From: Stutzerimonas stutzeri
GTDB taxonomy: Bacteria; Pseudomonadota; Gammaproteobacteria; Pseudomonadales; Pseudomonadaceae
Reading direction: 5' to 3'
Assembly: GCF_038561965.1 (NCBI RefSeq)
Contig: NZ_CP139348.1
Span: 2,356,001 to 2,420,000 of the forward strand
Length of the DNA stretch: 64,000 nucleotides
The notes under the pieces are model-generated. The model did no database searches, had not been told where the DNA came from, and saw only the letters and a list, made by a program, of their open reading frames with translations. Shown piece after piece: positions 43,734 through 53,481 of the stretch; the first letter of the stretch is position 1; each line of letters begins with the position of its first letter. Both the position numbers and the translations under genes were made by a program.

Positions 43734-45257
43734 TCACGGCGCGACCGTCGTCATATCGGGCGGAGTTTGCTGACCATAGGTGGCGCTAACTAGATCCCGG
43801 TAGCGTCGATAGGCCTGTTCATAGGCCTGGATTGCTGATGGGTCGGGCTCTACCGCCGTAGCCTCGTCGAGGCTGACGCAGCGCTTGCATAGTTCATCAA
43901 GGCTGGCGGTTGGGTCCGTCTGTTTTGCGTAGCACCAGGCGGCCTGGATAGCGCCACCCAGCGCGGCGGCTTCGCTGTGCGTCGTGCAGACCACTGGCGT
44001 CGCCATCATGTCAGCGACTATCTGGCGCCACTGTGGGTTTTTCGCGCCGCCGCCGATCAACTGGATTCGTTCGCTGCGAACCCCGCTTTCACGAAGCAGA
44101 TCCAACCCGTAACGCAGGCCGAAGGTCACGCCTTCGAGCACTGCTCGGCAAAGATTGGCGCGAGTCAGATTGTCTGTCGTCAGGCCATGCAGGCTCGCGG
44201 TGGCCTGGGGCAGGGCGGGCACACGCTCACCGTTGAGAAACGGCAGCAGGGTTACGCCTTCTGCGCCGATAGGGGCCTGCATCACCAGCTCGTTGAACTG
44301 CTGAAGATCAAGCTCCAGCAGGTCGCGAATAGCCGCGTTGGCGTTGGTCAGGTTCATGGTGCAGATCAGCGGCAGCCAGCCGCCGCTGGATGAGCAGAAT
44401 GTCGCGACCGATGGCTGCGGGCTGATCCGCGGCTGTTCGGCGAAAGCGTACAAGGTGCCGGACGTGCCGAGGCTCATGGTGATGGTGCCGGGATGGATGT
44501 TTCCCGTACCGATGGCGCCCATCATGTTGTCGCCGCCACCGCTCGATACGATGGCGTCCGGGTTCAAACCCAGACGATGTGCCAGTTCCGGGCGCAGCCT
44601 GCCGACAGCCTCATCTGGGCCGATCAGCTCCGGCAGCGCCGCTTCGAGACGGCCGCTGGAATCGATGTGGCGCAGCATTTCCAGGTCCCAATGTCGTGCG
44701 CGTACATTGAAATAACCGGTCCCTGATGCGTCGCCATACTCACTACAGCTGCGACCGGTCAGCCAGTAATTCAGGTAGTCATGGGGCAGAAGGATATGAG
44801 CGATCCGTTCGAACAGTTGCGGATGTTGTTCTTTCATCCACAACAGCTTGGATACCGTATAGCCCGGCGCGATGACCACCCCCAACCGCTCCAGCGAGCC
44901 GCGCTCGCCGCCCAGCCACTCCAGCAGCCGTTGGTTCTGGTTTGCCGATTCGGTATCGCACCAGAGCTTGGCAGGGCGCATGACCTTGCCGTCGCTATCA
45001 AGCGTGACCAGACCGTGCTGCTGGCCCGATACGCCGATCCCAAGCACGCGATCACCCGCTATACCGGCCTCGGCTAGCGCCGCCGCGGTTGCCGCTTCAA
45101 AGGCATCGGTCCATTGCTCGACGCGCTGTTCGCGGCGGCCGTTCGGGCCGCTGATCAGCTCATGGCTGGCTGAACCCTGACCCAGCACCGTTCCGGTGGC
45201 CGAATCGAGTAGCAATGCCTTGGTGCCCTGGGTGCCGCAATCGATACCGAGATACAT
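43734..45257 (-). CDS. mtlY: Xylulokinase MtlY
   Basis: A 507-residue FGGY-family sugar kinase that phosphorylates xylulose, formed from arabitol by the operon's dehydrogenase. The start MYLGIDCGTQGTKALLLD is the phosphate-1 motif; GVSGQQHGLVTLD and GGGAKNPQWRQIVADMM are typical of xylulokinases. GGAG lies 7 bases before ATG 45257, inside the end of mtlD (13-base overlap), so translation is coupled. It is the last gene of the minus-strand mtlEFGKDY unit. Confidence 0.93.
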   Translation of the reverse strand: MYLGIDCGTQGTKALLLDSATGTVLGQGSASHELISGPNGRREQRVEQWTDAFEAATAAALAEAGIAGDRVLGIGVSGQQHGLVTLDSDGKVMRPAKLWCDTESANQNQRLLEWLGGERGSLERLGVVIAPGYTVSKLLWMKEQHPQLFERIAHILLPHDYLNYWLTGRSCSEYGDASGTGYFNVRARHWDLEMLRHIDSSGRLEAALPELIGPDEAVGRLRPELAHRLGLNPDAIVSSGGGDNMMGAIGTGNIHPGTITMSLGTSGTLYAFAEQPRISPQPSVATFCSSSGGWLPLICTMNLTNANAAIRDLLELDLQQFNELVMQAPIGAEGVTLLPFLNGERVPALPQATASLHGLTTDNLTRANLCRAVLEGVTFGLRYGLDLLRESGVRSERIQLIGGGAKNPQWRQIVADMMATPVVCTTHSEAAALGGAIQAAWCYAKQTDPTASLDELCKRCVSLDEATAVEPDPSAIQAYEQAYRRYRDLVSATYGQQTPPDMTTVAP

Positions 45258-45268
45258 GGTCTGCTCCG

Positions 45269-46747
45269 TCAACGCGTAAGCAACAGGTCGAGGGTGCCGC
45301 TGACGCCCAATGTCGTCAGGCGGAGCAGGTTGCGCTCGAACGCCTCACGGAAGGCCGGCGAGCGGGCTATCTGCGTGCCGAAGATCTCTTCCCGCCCAAG
45401 CAGGCGCTCGGCGAGCCCTTCATCCTCTTCGACCAGCGACTGGCAGAACGCTGCACGCGGGTCCGGGATTCTGTAGTTGTCACCGTTCTCGTCGACACCA
45501 CGCAGGTACAGCGCCCAAGCCGCTACGACCAGTGCCGCGCGATCCAGCTCGGCGTTGTCGACAATCAGGCGGTTGATGGTCGGCACGCTGAATTTGGGGA
45601 ACTTGGACGAGCCGTCGGAACAGACACGCTCCAACTGATCGGCAATGGCGCAATTGGAAAAACGCTCGATCAGGGTCTGTTTGTATTGCGTCAGATCGAT
45701 CCCTGGCACAGGGGCCAATTGGGGCGTGACATCCTCGTCCATGTACTGGCGGATGTACTCGACGAACAGGGGGTCGGCCATGGTTTCGTGGACGAAGCGG
45801 TAGCCGCGCAGAAAGCCCAGATAGGTCAGCGCGAGGTGGCTGCCGTTTAGCAGCTTGATCTTCATCTCCTCATACGGCGAGACGTCATCGGTGAACTGAA
45901 CGCCGACGTGCTCCCAAGCCGGCCGGCCAGCAACGAACTTGTCCTCCAGCACCCACTGCACGAAGGGTTCGCAGACCACCGGCCAAGCGTCATCGATGCC
46001 ATGTTTCTGGCGGAGATCCTTGCGGTGCGCTGCGCTGGTCATCGGCGTGATGCGATCGACCATCGCATTGGGGAAAGTGACGTTCTGTGCGATCCAATTG
46101 GCCAGGTCCGAGTCGACCAGGTTCGCGAAGGCCAGCGTCGCCTTGCGCGTGACATCCCCGTTGTGCGGCAGGTTATCGCAGGACATCACTGTGAAGGCGG
46201 GCAAGCCGTTCCCGCGGCGTTTGGCCAAGGCTGCGCACAGCAGGCCGAACACGCTGATCGGCGTGCGCGGATTTTTCACATCGTGCTGGATGTGCGGCAG
46301 GGTGGGGTTGAACTCCCCTGTGCCGTCGTCCATGCAATAACCGCCTTCGGTGACGGTCAGGGAGACGATGCGGATCGCCGGATCAGCCAGCCGAGCGACC
46401 ACGGCCTCGGAGCCGTCCTCGCTCACCAGTAGCATTTCGCGAATGCTGCCGATCACCCGGACCTCGGTATCCGGCCGGTCGTCAAGCTCCACCAGGGTGT
46501 ACAGATAATTCTGCGAGGATAGGGCGTCACGCATCGCCAGCTCATCGGCGCGCGTGCCGATACCGCAGATGCCCCATTCGAGCCCTTCGCCCATGTTCAT
46601 CAGCGCATCGGTGTAGGCCGCCTGGTGGGCGCGGTGGAAGCCACCGACGCCGATATGGGCTATGCCCGCTTTGATCTGATCCAGAGCGTAGGCGGGTCGC
46701 GCGATATGGGCTGGCAGCTGCGGCAGATTCTGTCGTTTCAACTTCAT
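45269..46747 (-). CDS. mtlD: Mannitol 2-dehydrogenase MtlD
   Basis: A 492-residue zinc-independent polyol dehydrogenase that oxidises mannitol to fructose (and arabitol, glucitol) with NAD. Family features: HIGVGGFHRAHQAAYTD near 28 (nucleotide-binding), DNLPHNGDVTRKA, and the catalytic lysine region KIKLLNGSHLALTYLGFL. ATG 46747 (MKLKRQNLPQLP) has GAGG upstream; the longer frame has no support. Length equals the P. fluorescens enzyme (about 493). Confidence 0.95.
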   Translation of the reverse strand: MKLKRQNLPQLPAHIARPAYALDQIKAGIAHIGVGGFHRAHQAAYTDALMNMGEGLEWGICGIGTRADELAMRDALSSQNYLYTLVELDDRPDTEVRVIGSIREMLLVSEDGSEAVVARLADPAIRIVSLTVTEGGYCMDDGTGEFNPTLPHIQHDVKNPRTPISVFGLLCAALAKRRGNGLPAFTVMSCDNLPHNGDVTRKATLAFANLVDSDLANWIAQNVTFPNAMVDRITPMTSAAHRKDLRQKHGIDDAWPVVCEPFVQWVLEDKFVAGRPAWEHVGVQFTDDVSPYEEMKIKLLNGSHLALTYLGFLRGYRFVHETMADPLFVEYIRQYMDEDVTPQLAPVPGIDLTQYKQTLIERFSNCAIADQLERVCSDGSSKFPKFSVPTINRLIVDNAELDRAALVVAAWALYLRGVDENGDNYRIPDPRAAFCQSLVEEDEGLAERLLGREEIFGTQIARSPAFREAFERNLLRLTTLGVSGTLDLLLTR

Positions 46748-46844
46748 GTCAGGCCTCGCTGGGCGTGAGAATGGAAAAGCCGAGGGCGTTATCGCTGCCT
46801 CGGTGGGCGGCGATTTCGCCAACATACGGGCTCCGATTGGAGCG

Positions 46845-47948
46845 TCAGGCCACCTGTTGCAGCGATTGGCCGACCGCCAGACCGTTGCCATCGAACAGAT
46901 GGCAGTGGGCAGAGTCGAGGGTCAGCTTCAGCGATTCGCCGTAGCGGGGCGTGAAGTCGCCCCGGATGCGCATGGTCAACGGCTCGTTCGCCTGGGTGAT
47001 GACATGGCAGTAGGTGTCGCTGCCCAGTCGTTCGCTGACGTCGGCTTTGACCTCAAGCTGACAATTGCCATCGGTGCTGCGGTTGAGATGCTCGGGGCGG
47101 ATACCCAGGGTGACGACGTCCCCCACCGCGAGTGATGGGCCGCTGCGCGGCAGATACAGCCGGCAGCCTGCGTCCAGTTCAACTTCACAACCGGTGGCTT
47201 CGACCTTGCTGATGCGGCCCTGCAAGAAGCCCATCTTCGGTGTGCCAAGGAAGCCGGCAACAAACAGGTTGGCGGGGTTGTGGTAGAGCTCCATAGGCGA
47301 ACCGACCTGTTCGACCTGCCCACCGTTGAGCACCACTACCTTGTCCGCCAGGGTCATGGCTTCGACCTGATCGTGGGTCACGTAAATCATCGTTGCCTGC
47401 AGTTCCTGATGCAGGCGCGACAGCTCCAGACGCATCTGAACGCGTAGCGCCGCGTCGAGGTTCGACAGGGGCTCGTCGAAGAGAAACACCTTGGGATTGC
47501 GCACGATGGCGCGCCCGATGGCGACACGCTGGCGCTGGCCACCGGAAAGCTGGCGTGGCTTGCGTTCGAGTAGTGGCTCGAGTTCGAGCGTACGGGCGGC
47601 GGCTTCGATCTTGCGGGCGACTTCCTGCTTGTCGGCGCCGGCCAGGTCGAGGGCAAAGGACATGTTCTTGCGCACCGTCATGTGCGGATACAGTGCGTAG
47701 GTCTGAAACACCATGGCAAGGTCGCGCTTGGCCGGGCTGACATCGGTGATGTCGCGGCCGTCGAGTTCGATCCGGCCGCTACTGACTTCCTCGAGCCCGG
47801 CAATCAGCCGTAGCAGGGTCGACTTGCCACAGCCGGATGGGCCGACAAAAACCACGAACTCGCGATCGCGGATGTCCAGATCGATGCCTTTGATGATGTC
47901 ATTGCCGTCGAAGCTTTTTCTCAGGTTATGGACTTTCAGGTCTGCCAT
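46845..47948 (-). CDS. mtlK: Mannitol ABC transporter ATP-binding protein MtlK
   Basis: A 367-residue MalK-type ATPase. Walker A GPSGCGKST (36-44), signature LSGGQRQRVAIGRA, Walker B VFLFDEPLSNLDA, and a C-terminal TOBE/regulatory region (about 235-360). It powers uptake of mannitol/glucitol/arabitol through MtlFG with MtlE as the receptor. Confidence 0.95.
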   Translation of the reverse strand: MADLKVHNLRKSFDGNDIIKGIDLDIRDREFVVFVGPSGCGKSTLLRLIAGLEEVSSGRIELDGRDITDVSPAKRDLAMVFQTYALYPHMTVRKNMSFALDLAGADKQEVARKIEAAARTLELEPLLERKPRQLSGGQRQRVAIGRAIVRNPKVFLFDEPLSNLDAALRVQMRLELSRLHQELQATMIYVTHDQVEAMTLADKVVVLNGGQVEQVGSPMELYHNPANLFVAGFLGTPKMGFLQGRISKVEATGCEVELDAGCRLYLPRSGPSLAVGDVVTLGIRPEHLNRSTDGNCQLEVKADVSERLGSDTYCHVITQANEPLTMRIRGDFTPRYGESLKLTLDSAHCHLFDGNGLAVGQSLQQVA

Positions 47949-47986
47949 GTTCGGAATCCTCTGTTGTTCTTTTCAGCTCGGCGGCA

Positions 47987-48820
<834 letters not shown>

Positions 48821-48830
48821 CGGTCTGTCC

Positions 48831-49775
48831 TCAGTATTTTTCGGTGAGATTCTTGCCGAGCATCCGCACCAGGATGATCGCCGCGATATTGGCGATTACC
48901 ACTGCGATCAAGCCGCCGGCCGATGCCATGCCGACGTCGAACTGCAGCAGTGCCTGGGTGTAGATCAGGTAGGCAAGGTTGGTCGAGGCATAGCCTGGAC
49001 CGCCGCTGGTTGTGGTGAAGATCTCGGCAAACACCGAGAGCAGGAAGATGGTCTCGATCATCACCACCACGGCAATGGGGCGTGCCAGATGCGGCAGGGT
49101 CAGGTGCCAGAAGATCGCGATGGGGCCGGCGCCATCGAGGCGGGCGGCTTCTTTTTGCTCCTGGTCGAGCGACTGCATGGCCGTCATCAGAATCAGGATG
49201 GCGAAGGGCAGCCATTGCCAGGACACGATGATCACGATCGAGGCGAGCGGGTGTTGCGCCAGCCAGTCGATCGGCTGTGCGCCGAAAAACTTCCAGACGG
49301 CGGCGAGAATGCCCGAGACCGGGTGGTAAATCAGGTTCTTCCAGACCAGCGCGCTGACGGTCGGCATGATGAAGAACGGGGAGATCAACATCACGCGAAC
49401 GATCCCGCGGCCGGCAAAGTCCGCCGCCTCGAGAAGTGCCGAGATCAATACGCCGAGCACGACGCTGATAATCAGCACGCTGCCGACCAAGATCAGTGTG
49501 TTGGTCATGCCGGGCATGAATCCGGCATCGGTCAGGAAGTAATGAAAGTTCTCCAGCCCGACGAAGTCGTTTTCGCCGGGATAGAGCAGGTTGTAGCGAA
49601 TCACCGAGAAATAGACGGTCATCGACAGCGGAACCAGCATCCACAGCAGCAACAGTGCAACGGACGGGCTGACGAGAAACCAGCTGGGGCCGAAGCGGCG
49701 TGGCTTACGCTCGTTCGGCTCGCTTGCCGTATCGGTGATAGACGCCTTGGGTAAGGCTGTGGATGGGGTGGCCAT
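48831..49775 (-). CDS. mtlF: Mannitol ABC transporter permease MtlF
   Basis: A 314-residue MalF-type permease with about six membrane segments after a charged N-terminus, and an EAA-like loop (EQKEAARLDGAGPIAIFW). ATG 49775 (MATPSTALP) has GGAG upstream; the frame to 49835 would run into the intergenic hairpin. It pairs with MtlG in the inner membrane. Confidence 0.93.
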   Translation of the reverse strand: MATPSTALPKASITDTASEPNERKPRRFGPSWFLVSPSVALLLLWMLVPLSMTVYFSVIRYNLLYPGENDFVGLENFHYFLTDAGFMPGMTNTLILVGSVLIISVVLGVLISALLEAADFAGRGIVRVMLISPFFIMPTVSALVWKNLIYHPVSGILAAVWKFFGAQPIDWLAQHPLASIVIIVSWQWLPFAILILMTAMQSLDQEQKEAARLDGAGPIAIFWHLTLPHLARPIAVVVMIETIFLLSVFAEIFTTTSGGPGYASTNLAYLIYTQALLQFDVGMASAGGLIAVVIANIAAIILVRMLGKNLTEKY

Positions 49776-49804
49776 AGGAATGCTCCGGCGGAAAGAAGGC
49801 CGTG

Positions 49805-49822
49805 AGGGCTCGGGCGAGCCCT
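49805..49822 (-). promoter_or_regulatory. Intergenic hairpin between mtlE and mtlF
   Basis: AGGGCTCG (49805-49812) and CGAGCCCT (49815-49822) form a strong stem in the 96-base gap between the binding-protein gene and the first permease gene. Such hairpins often stabilise binding-protein mRNA or attenuate transcription of the permease genes. Confidence 0.55.
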
Positions 49823-49856
49823 GTCCGGTGATCACCTTCGATTAGGAAGGGACGTT

Positions 49857-49882
49857 GCCTACTTGGGATGCCTACTTGGGAT
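49857..49882. repeat. 13-bp perfect tandem duplication at the mtlE stop
   Basis: GCCTACTTGGGAT occurs twice in a row (49857-49869 and 49870-49882). The upstream copy in gene sense holds the mtlE stop codon, so the duplication does not change the protein. Confidence 0.9.
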
Positions 49883-51179
49883 AGCCGGCGCGCTTCATCT
49901 CGCGCGTCGTGGACTGTTGAACCGCTGTGAGCATCTGCTCGACCGGCATCTGTCCGGTAAGCGCTGCGGAGAACATCTTGCCGACCTGGGTGCCGATGGC
50001 CTGGAACTCGGGGATGGTCACCAGCTGGATGCCGACGTAAGGCACGGATTTGGCAGAAGGTGAGGCTGGATCGGCCTGCTTCAACGATTCCAACGTGATC
50101 CTGGCGAACGGCGCGGCTGCCATGTATGCCTCGTTATAAGTGGATTCGCGAGTACCTGGCGGCACGTTGGCAACGCCGTCGGTTTCGGCAACGAGCTTCG
50201 CGTAGTCTTCCGAAGTGGCCCATGCGGCGAAGAGTTTGGCGGCTTCCTTTTGCTGCGAGCTGGTAGGGATTGCCAGCGCCCAGGAATACAACCAGGCCGA
50301 ACCCTTGTCCGTCACTTCCTGGGGCGCAAAGGTGAAGCCTACTTTGTCGGCAACCTTGCTTTGGGAAGCATCCGTGACGAAGGAACCCGCTACCGTAGCG
50401 TCGACCCACATTGCGCACTTGCCGCTGTTGAACAGCGCAAGGTTTTCGTTGAAGCCGTTACTCGAAGCGCCCGGTGGGCCGAACTTGCTCAACAGATTCA
50501 CATAAAAGTTCGCCGCTTGGGTCCACTCGGGGCCGTCGAACTCAGGCTGCCATTTCTCATCGAACCAGCGTGCTCCGAACGAGTTGGCGACCGTGGTGAC
50601 CAGCGCCATGTTCTCGCCCCAGCCGGCCTTGCCGCGCAGGCACATACCGTATTGGTCTTCGCCAGGCTTGTGCAGCTTTTCAGCGAACTCGGCCATCTGG
50701 GTCCAGGTGGGATGTTCGGGCATGTCCAGACCCGCCTGCTCGAACAGGTCGGTGCGGTAGTAGGTCATGGAACTTTCGGCATAGAACGGCAGGGCGAACA
50801 ACGTTCCGTCTACCGATAGGCCTTCGCGAACAGAAGGGAAAACGTCCTCCAGATCGTAGTTTTCGGGCAAATCGGTCATCGGTGCCAGCCAGCCCTTGTC
50901 GCCCCAGAGCGAGGCTTCGTACATGCCAATGGTCAGCACGTCGAACTGGCCGCCTTGGGTGGCGATATCGGTGGTCAGGCGCTGGCGCAGCACGTTCTCT
51001 TCGAGCACCACCCAGTTGAGCTTGATATCGGGATTCTGCTGTTCGAAGGTTTTGGAGAGACGTTGCATGCGGATCATGTCCGCGTTGTTCACGGTGGCGA
51101 CGGTGAGGGTTTCGGCGGCCTGCGCAATACCAGTCGTGGCGATGCAGGCGGTGGCGAGCAGCAAGTTGAATGCTTTCAT
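49872..51179 (-). CDS. mtlE: Mannitol-binding periplasmic protein MtlE
   Basis: A 435-residue family 1 extracellular solute-binding protein. The signal peptide MKAFNLLLATACIATTG is cleaved near AQA-AE; the mature protein shows the family stretches FDVLTIGMYEASLWGDKGWL and MCLRGKAGWGENMA. It delivers mannitol, glucitol and arabitol to MtlFGK. GAGGAG lies 8 bases before ATG 51179. It is the first gene of the operon. Confidence 0.95.
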   Translation of the reverse strand: MKAFNLLLATACIATTGIAQAAETLTVATVNNADMIRMQRLSKTFEQQNPDIKLNWVVLEENVLRQRLTTDIATQGGQFDVLTIGMYEASLWGDKGWLAPMTDLPENYDLEDVFPSVREGLSVDGTLFALPFYAESSMTYYRTDLFEQAGLDMPEHPTWTQMAEFAEKLHKPGEDQYGMCLRGKAGWGENMALVTTVANSFGARWFDEKWQPEFDGPEWTQAANFYVNLLSKFGPPGASSNGFNENLALFNSGKCAMWVDATVAGSFVTDASQSKVADKVGFTFAPQEVTDKGSAWLYSWALAIPTSSQQKEAAKLFAAWATSEDYAKLVAETDGVANVPPGTRESTYNEAYMAAAPFARITLESLKQADPASPSAKSVPYVGIQLVTIPEFQAIGTQVGKMFSAALTGQMPVEQMLTAVQQSTTREMKRAGYPK

Positions 51180-51304
51180 TCGTGGACTCCTCTTCCAGAT
51201 CGAAGCCTGGAAGCACATATTGTTTTTGTTGTTACCCGCGTACTGCGCTACGAGCGTCTGGCAGCATTACAACGCCGGCAGTAGCCGTGCGACAAAGCCG
51301 TGAC

Positions 51305-51333
51305 TGCACTCAGTTCGATACTATTTTGCACTC
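51305..51333 (-). promoter_or_regulatory. Candidate MtlR operator: direct repeat upstream of mtlE
   Basis: In mtlE orientation GAGTGCA occurs twice with a 22-bp period (plus-strand TGCACTC at 51305-51311 and 51327-51333), two helical turns, as expected for AraC-family half-sites. It lies about 125-155 bases before the mtlE ATG. A separate leader hairpin CTTCCAG/CTGGAAG (51192-51213) is just before the ribosome site. Confidence 0.5.
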
Positions 51334-51476
51334 TGTAGGGCGGCGCGCGACGCCGGCGCCAGTGCGCTGAAAGCCTGTCGCAGGGGCTCAAGTACGGGGC
51401 TTTTACGCAGCCTTAAAGGTGCAAGCTGAGGATTCGGCGAGGAGGAGGGCGCTGGACCCGGCCGGCCGGAAGCGTA

Positions 51477-52382
51477 TCAGCTGGCCAGGTTCTGCTCGGT
51501 CAGGCGTTGTTCGACGAGGCGTCGATAGCACGATGGGGTCATGCCCTTGAGCTGCTGGAAGCGGCGATTGAAATTGGACAGGTTGTTGAAACCCGATTCG
51601 AAGCAGACATCCGTGACCGGTTTGTCCTGGTCGAGCAGCAGTTCGCAGGATTTGCTGATGCGCAGGCTGTTGACGAACTCGACGTAACAGCGGCCGGTCG
51701 CACGCTTGAAGAAACGCGAGAAATAGGTGGATTTCATGCCGAGATGGCTGGCGACTTCCTCCAGCGGCAGCTCGCGCATGTAGTGTTCGAAGATGTAGTT
51801 GACCGCCATATTGGTCCGGTCGGCCTGCTGCTCGTCGCTCAGCTGTGCCGAGGTGGCGCCGGAGAGCAGCTGGTAGTCGTCGCACCTGGCAAGCAGCTCC
51901 AGCATGATCAGGAAATAGCCGAGGCGGGTGGCGGCGCTGCTGTCGGCGATCTGCTGCATCAGTTGGCGTGCCTGGGCGATGGTGTTCGGGCAGCGAAACT
52001 CGATTCCGTAGCGCGAGCGCTCGAGCATCGGCGTGAAGCTGCGCAGCTCGGAGAAGACAGCGTGGCCCGCTTCGAGCATCTCGTCCGTGAAGTTGACCAG
52101 CATGTCGCGTTTGGCCACGACCTCGCCGTCCTCGACCTGGCTGATCCAGTTGTGCGGCAGGTGCGGGCCGGTGAGGAACAGGCTGTCCGGCCCGAAATTG
52201 CCCACGTAATCGCCAACGAACACCTTGCCCGAGCTGGCCACGATCAGGTGCAGCTCGTATTCCTTGTGGTTGTGCCAGCGCACCAACGGGCAAGGGAAGC
52301 CATGTTCGCGGTAGATCAGCGAATTGCCGTGGTGATCGTCCATCAGCTCGTAGGACGGGTCGGTAATCTTCAACGCTCTCAT
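51477..52382 (-). CDS. mtlR: AraC-family activator MtlR
   Basis: A 301-residue regulator with an N-terminal cupin-like sugar-sensing domain (WHNHKEYELHLIVASSGK) and two C-terminal helix-turn-helix motifs (LPLEEVASHLGMKSTYFSRF; VTDVCFESGFNNLSNFNRRF). Length and position directly before mtlE match MtlR of P. fluorescens, which activates the mtl operon with mannitol, glucitol or arabitol. I chose ATG 52382; GTG 52409 would add 9 residues. Confidence 0.9.
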   Translation of the reverse strand: MRALKITDPSYELMDDHHGNSLIYREHGFPCPLVRWHNHKEYELHLIVASSGKVFVGDYVGNFGPDSLFLTGPHLPHNWISQVEDGEVVAKRDMLVNFTDEMLEAGHAVFSELRSFTPMLERSRYGIEFRCPNTIAQARQLMQQIADSSAATRLGYFLIMLELLARCDDYQLLSGATSAQLSDEQQADRTNMAVNYIFEHYMRELPLEEVASHLGMKSTYFSRFFKRATGRCYVEFVNSLRISKSCELLLDQDKPVTDVCFESGFNNLSNFNRRFQQLKGMTPSCYRRLVEQRLTEQNLAS

Positions 52383-52448
52383 GCAGGGTCCGTTGTCGTG
52401 AAAGGCCACGAAGGGTTATAGCTGCTGAGGGCGCAATGGCCAAACCGG

Positions 52449-53381
52449 TCAGTCAATTTCGTATCGGTAGGGCAGTTCCGGGCCGCGTCTGGAACAGGTG
52501 ATAGCGGCCGCGCTGCTGGCAAAAGCGAGCATGGTCTGCAGTTGGGTAGGGCTCATCTGCGCGAGCCCGTGGGGCGAGTCCAGCTGCTGTTCGGCCAGGT
52601 AGGCCAGCAAAGCGGCGTGAAAGGTGTCGCCGGCGCCCACGGTGTCACGCACCGTCACCGCCTGTGCTGGCGCATGCAGCTGCCCATGCTTGCGGCTGAA
52701 GAGCTGCGCGCCGTCGCCACCGCGGGTGAGCACCACCAGCTCGGTGTGATTGTCCAGCCAGCGCTGAGCGATGCTCGCTGGCGCAATGCCCGGATAGAGC
52801 AGGGCCAAGTCCTCGTCGCTGACCTTGATCAGATGCGCACGCTCAGCAAAGACTTCGACCCGCTCGCGCCAGCGTTCGAGGCTGGGCTCGACGTTGAGAC
52901 GGATGTTCGGGTCGAGCGAAATCAGACGTTGCGCGTGCTCGCGATGCAGCAGGGCCAGCAGCGTATCGGCAATCGGCGGCGTCACCAGCGAATAGGAACC
53001 GAAATGGATGCCGCGTATGGCGGCTGGCAGTGCTTGCAGGTGTTCGGGCTGCAGCAGGCGATCGGCACAGCCTTCGCCGCGAAAGCTGTAGACCGGACTG
53101 CCATCGGCGCCGATGGCGACCATCGCCAGGGTGGTCGGCGCATCGAAGACGGCAAGATACTCGGTGGCGACGCCATCGTCCTGCAGAAGCTGGAGCAGGC
53201 GTTGACCGAAATGATCGCGGGAGAGCCCACCCAGCAGCGCGGCCTGCGCGCCCAACCGGGCCAGCCCGACTGCGACGTTGAACGGTGAGCCACCTGCGAC
53301 GGCTTCCAGATTCAGGCGACTGCGGCTGTCAGTCGGGGCCGCGAACACATCGAAAAGCGCTTCACCACAGACGAGGTACAT
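52449..53381 (-). CDS. mtlZ: Fructokinase MtlZ (PfkB family)
   Basis: A 310-residue PfkB sugar kinase that phosphorylates the fructose made by MtlD. The N-terminal GGSPFNVAVGLARLG (about 31-45) and the C-terminal signature DTVGAGDTFHAALLAY with catalytic aspartate are present. AGGAA lies 7 bases before ATG 53381 (MYLVCGEALFDVF). In P. fluorescens mtlZ is at the end of the operon; here it lies upstream of mtlR. Confidence 0.92.
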   Translation of the reverse strand: MYLVCGEALFDVFAAPTDSRSRLNLEAVAGGSPFNVAVGLARLGAQAALLGGLSRDHFGQRLLQLLQDDGVATEYLAVFDAPTTLAMVAIGADGSPVYSFRGEGCADRLLQPEHLQALPAAIRGIHFGSYSLVTPPIADTLLALLHREHAQRLISLDPNIRLNVEPSLERWRERVEVFAERAHLIKVSDEDLALLYPGIAPASIAQRWLDNHTELVVLTRGGDGAQLFSRKHGQLHAPAQAVTVRDTVGAGDTFHAALLAYLAEQQLDSPHGLAQMSPTQLQTMLAFASSAAAITCSRRGPELPYRYEID

Positions 53382-53481
53382 GGACGATTCCTGCTGGCGG
53401 AAATCGCCCGAGCTTAAACCCGGCGCCGACACCCGTGACAGTACGCCCGTGAACGCTGGCCGATACGATCTTGCATTCGCT

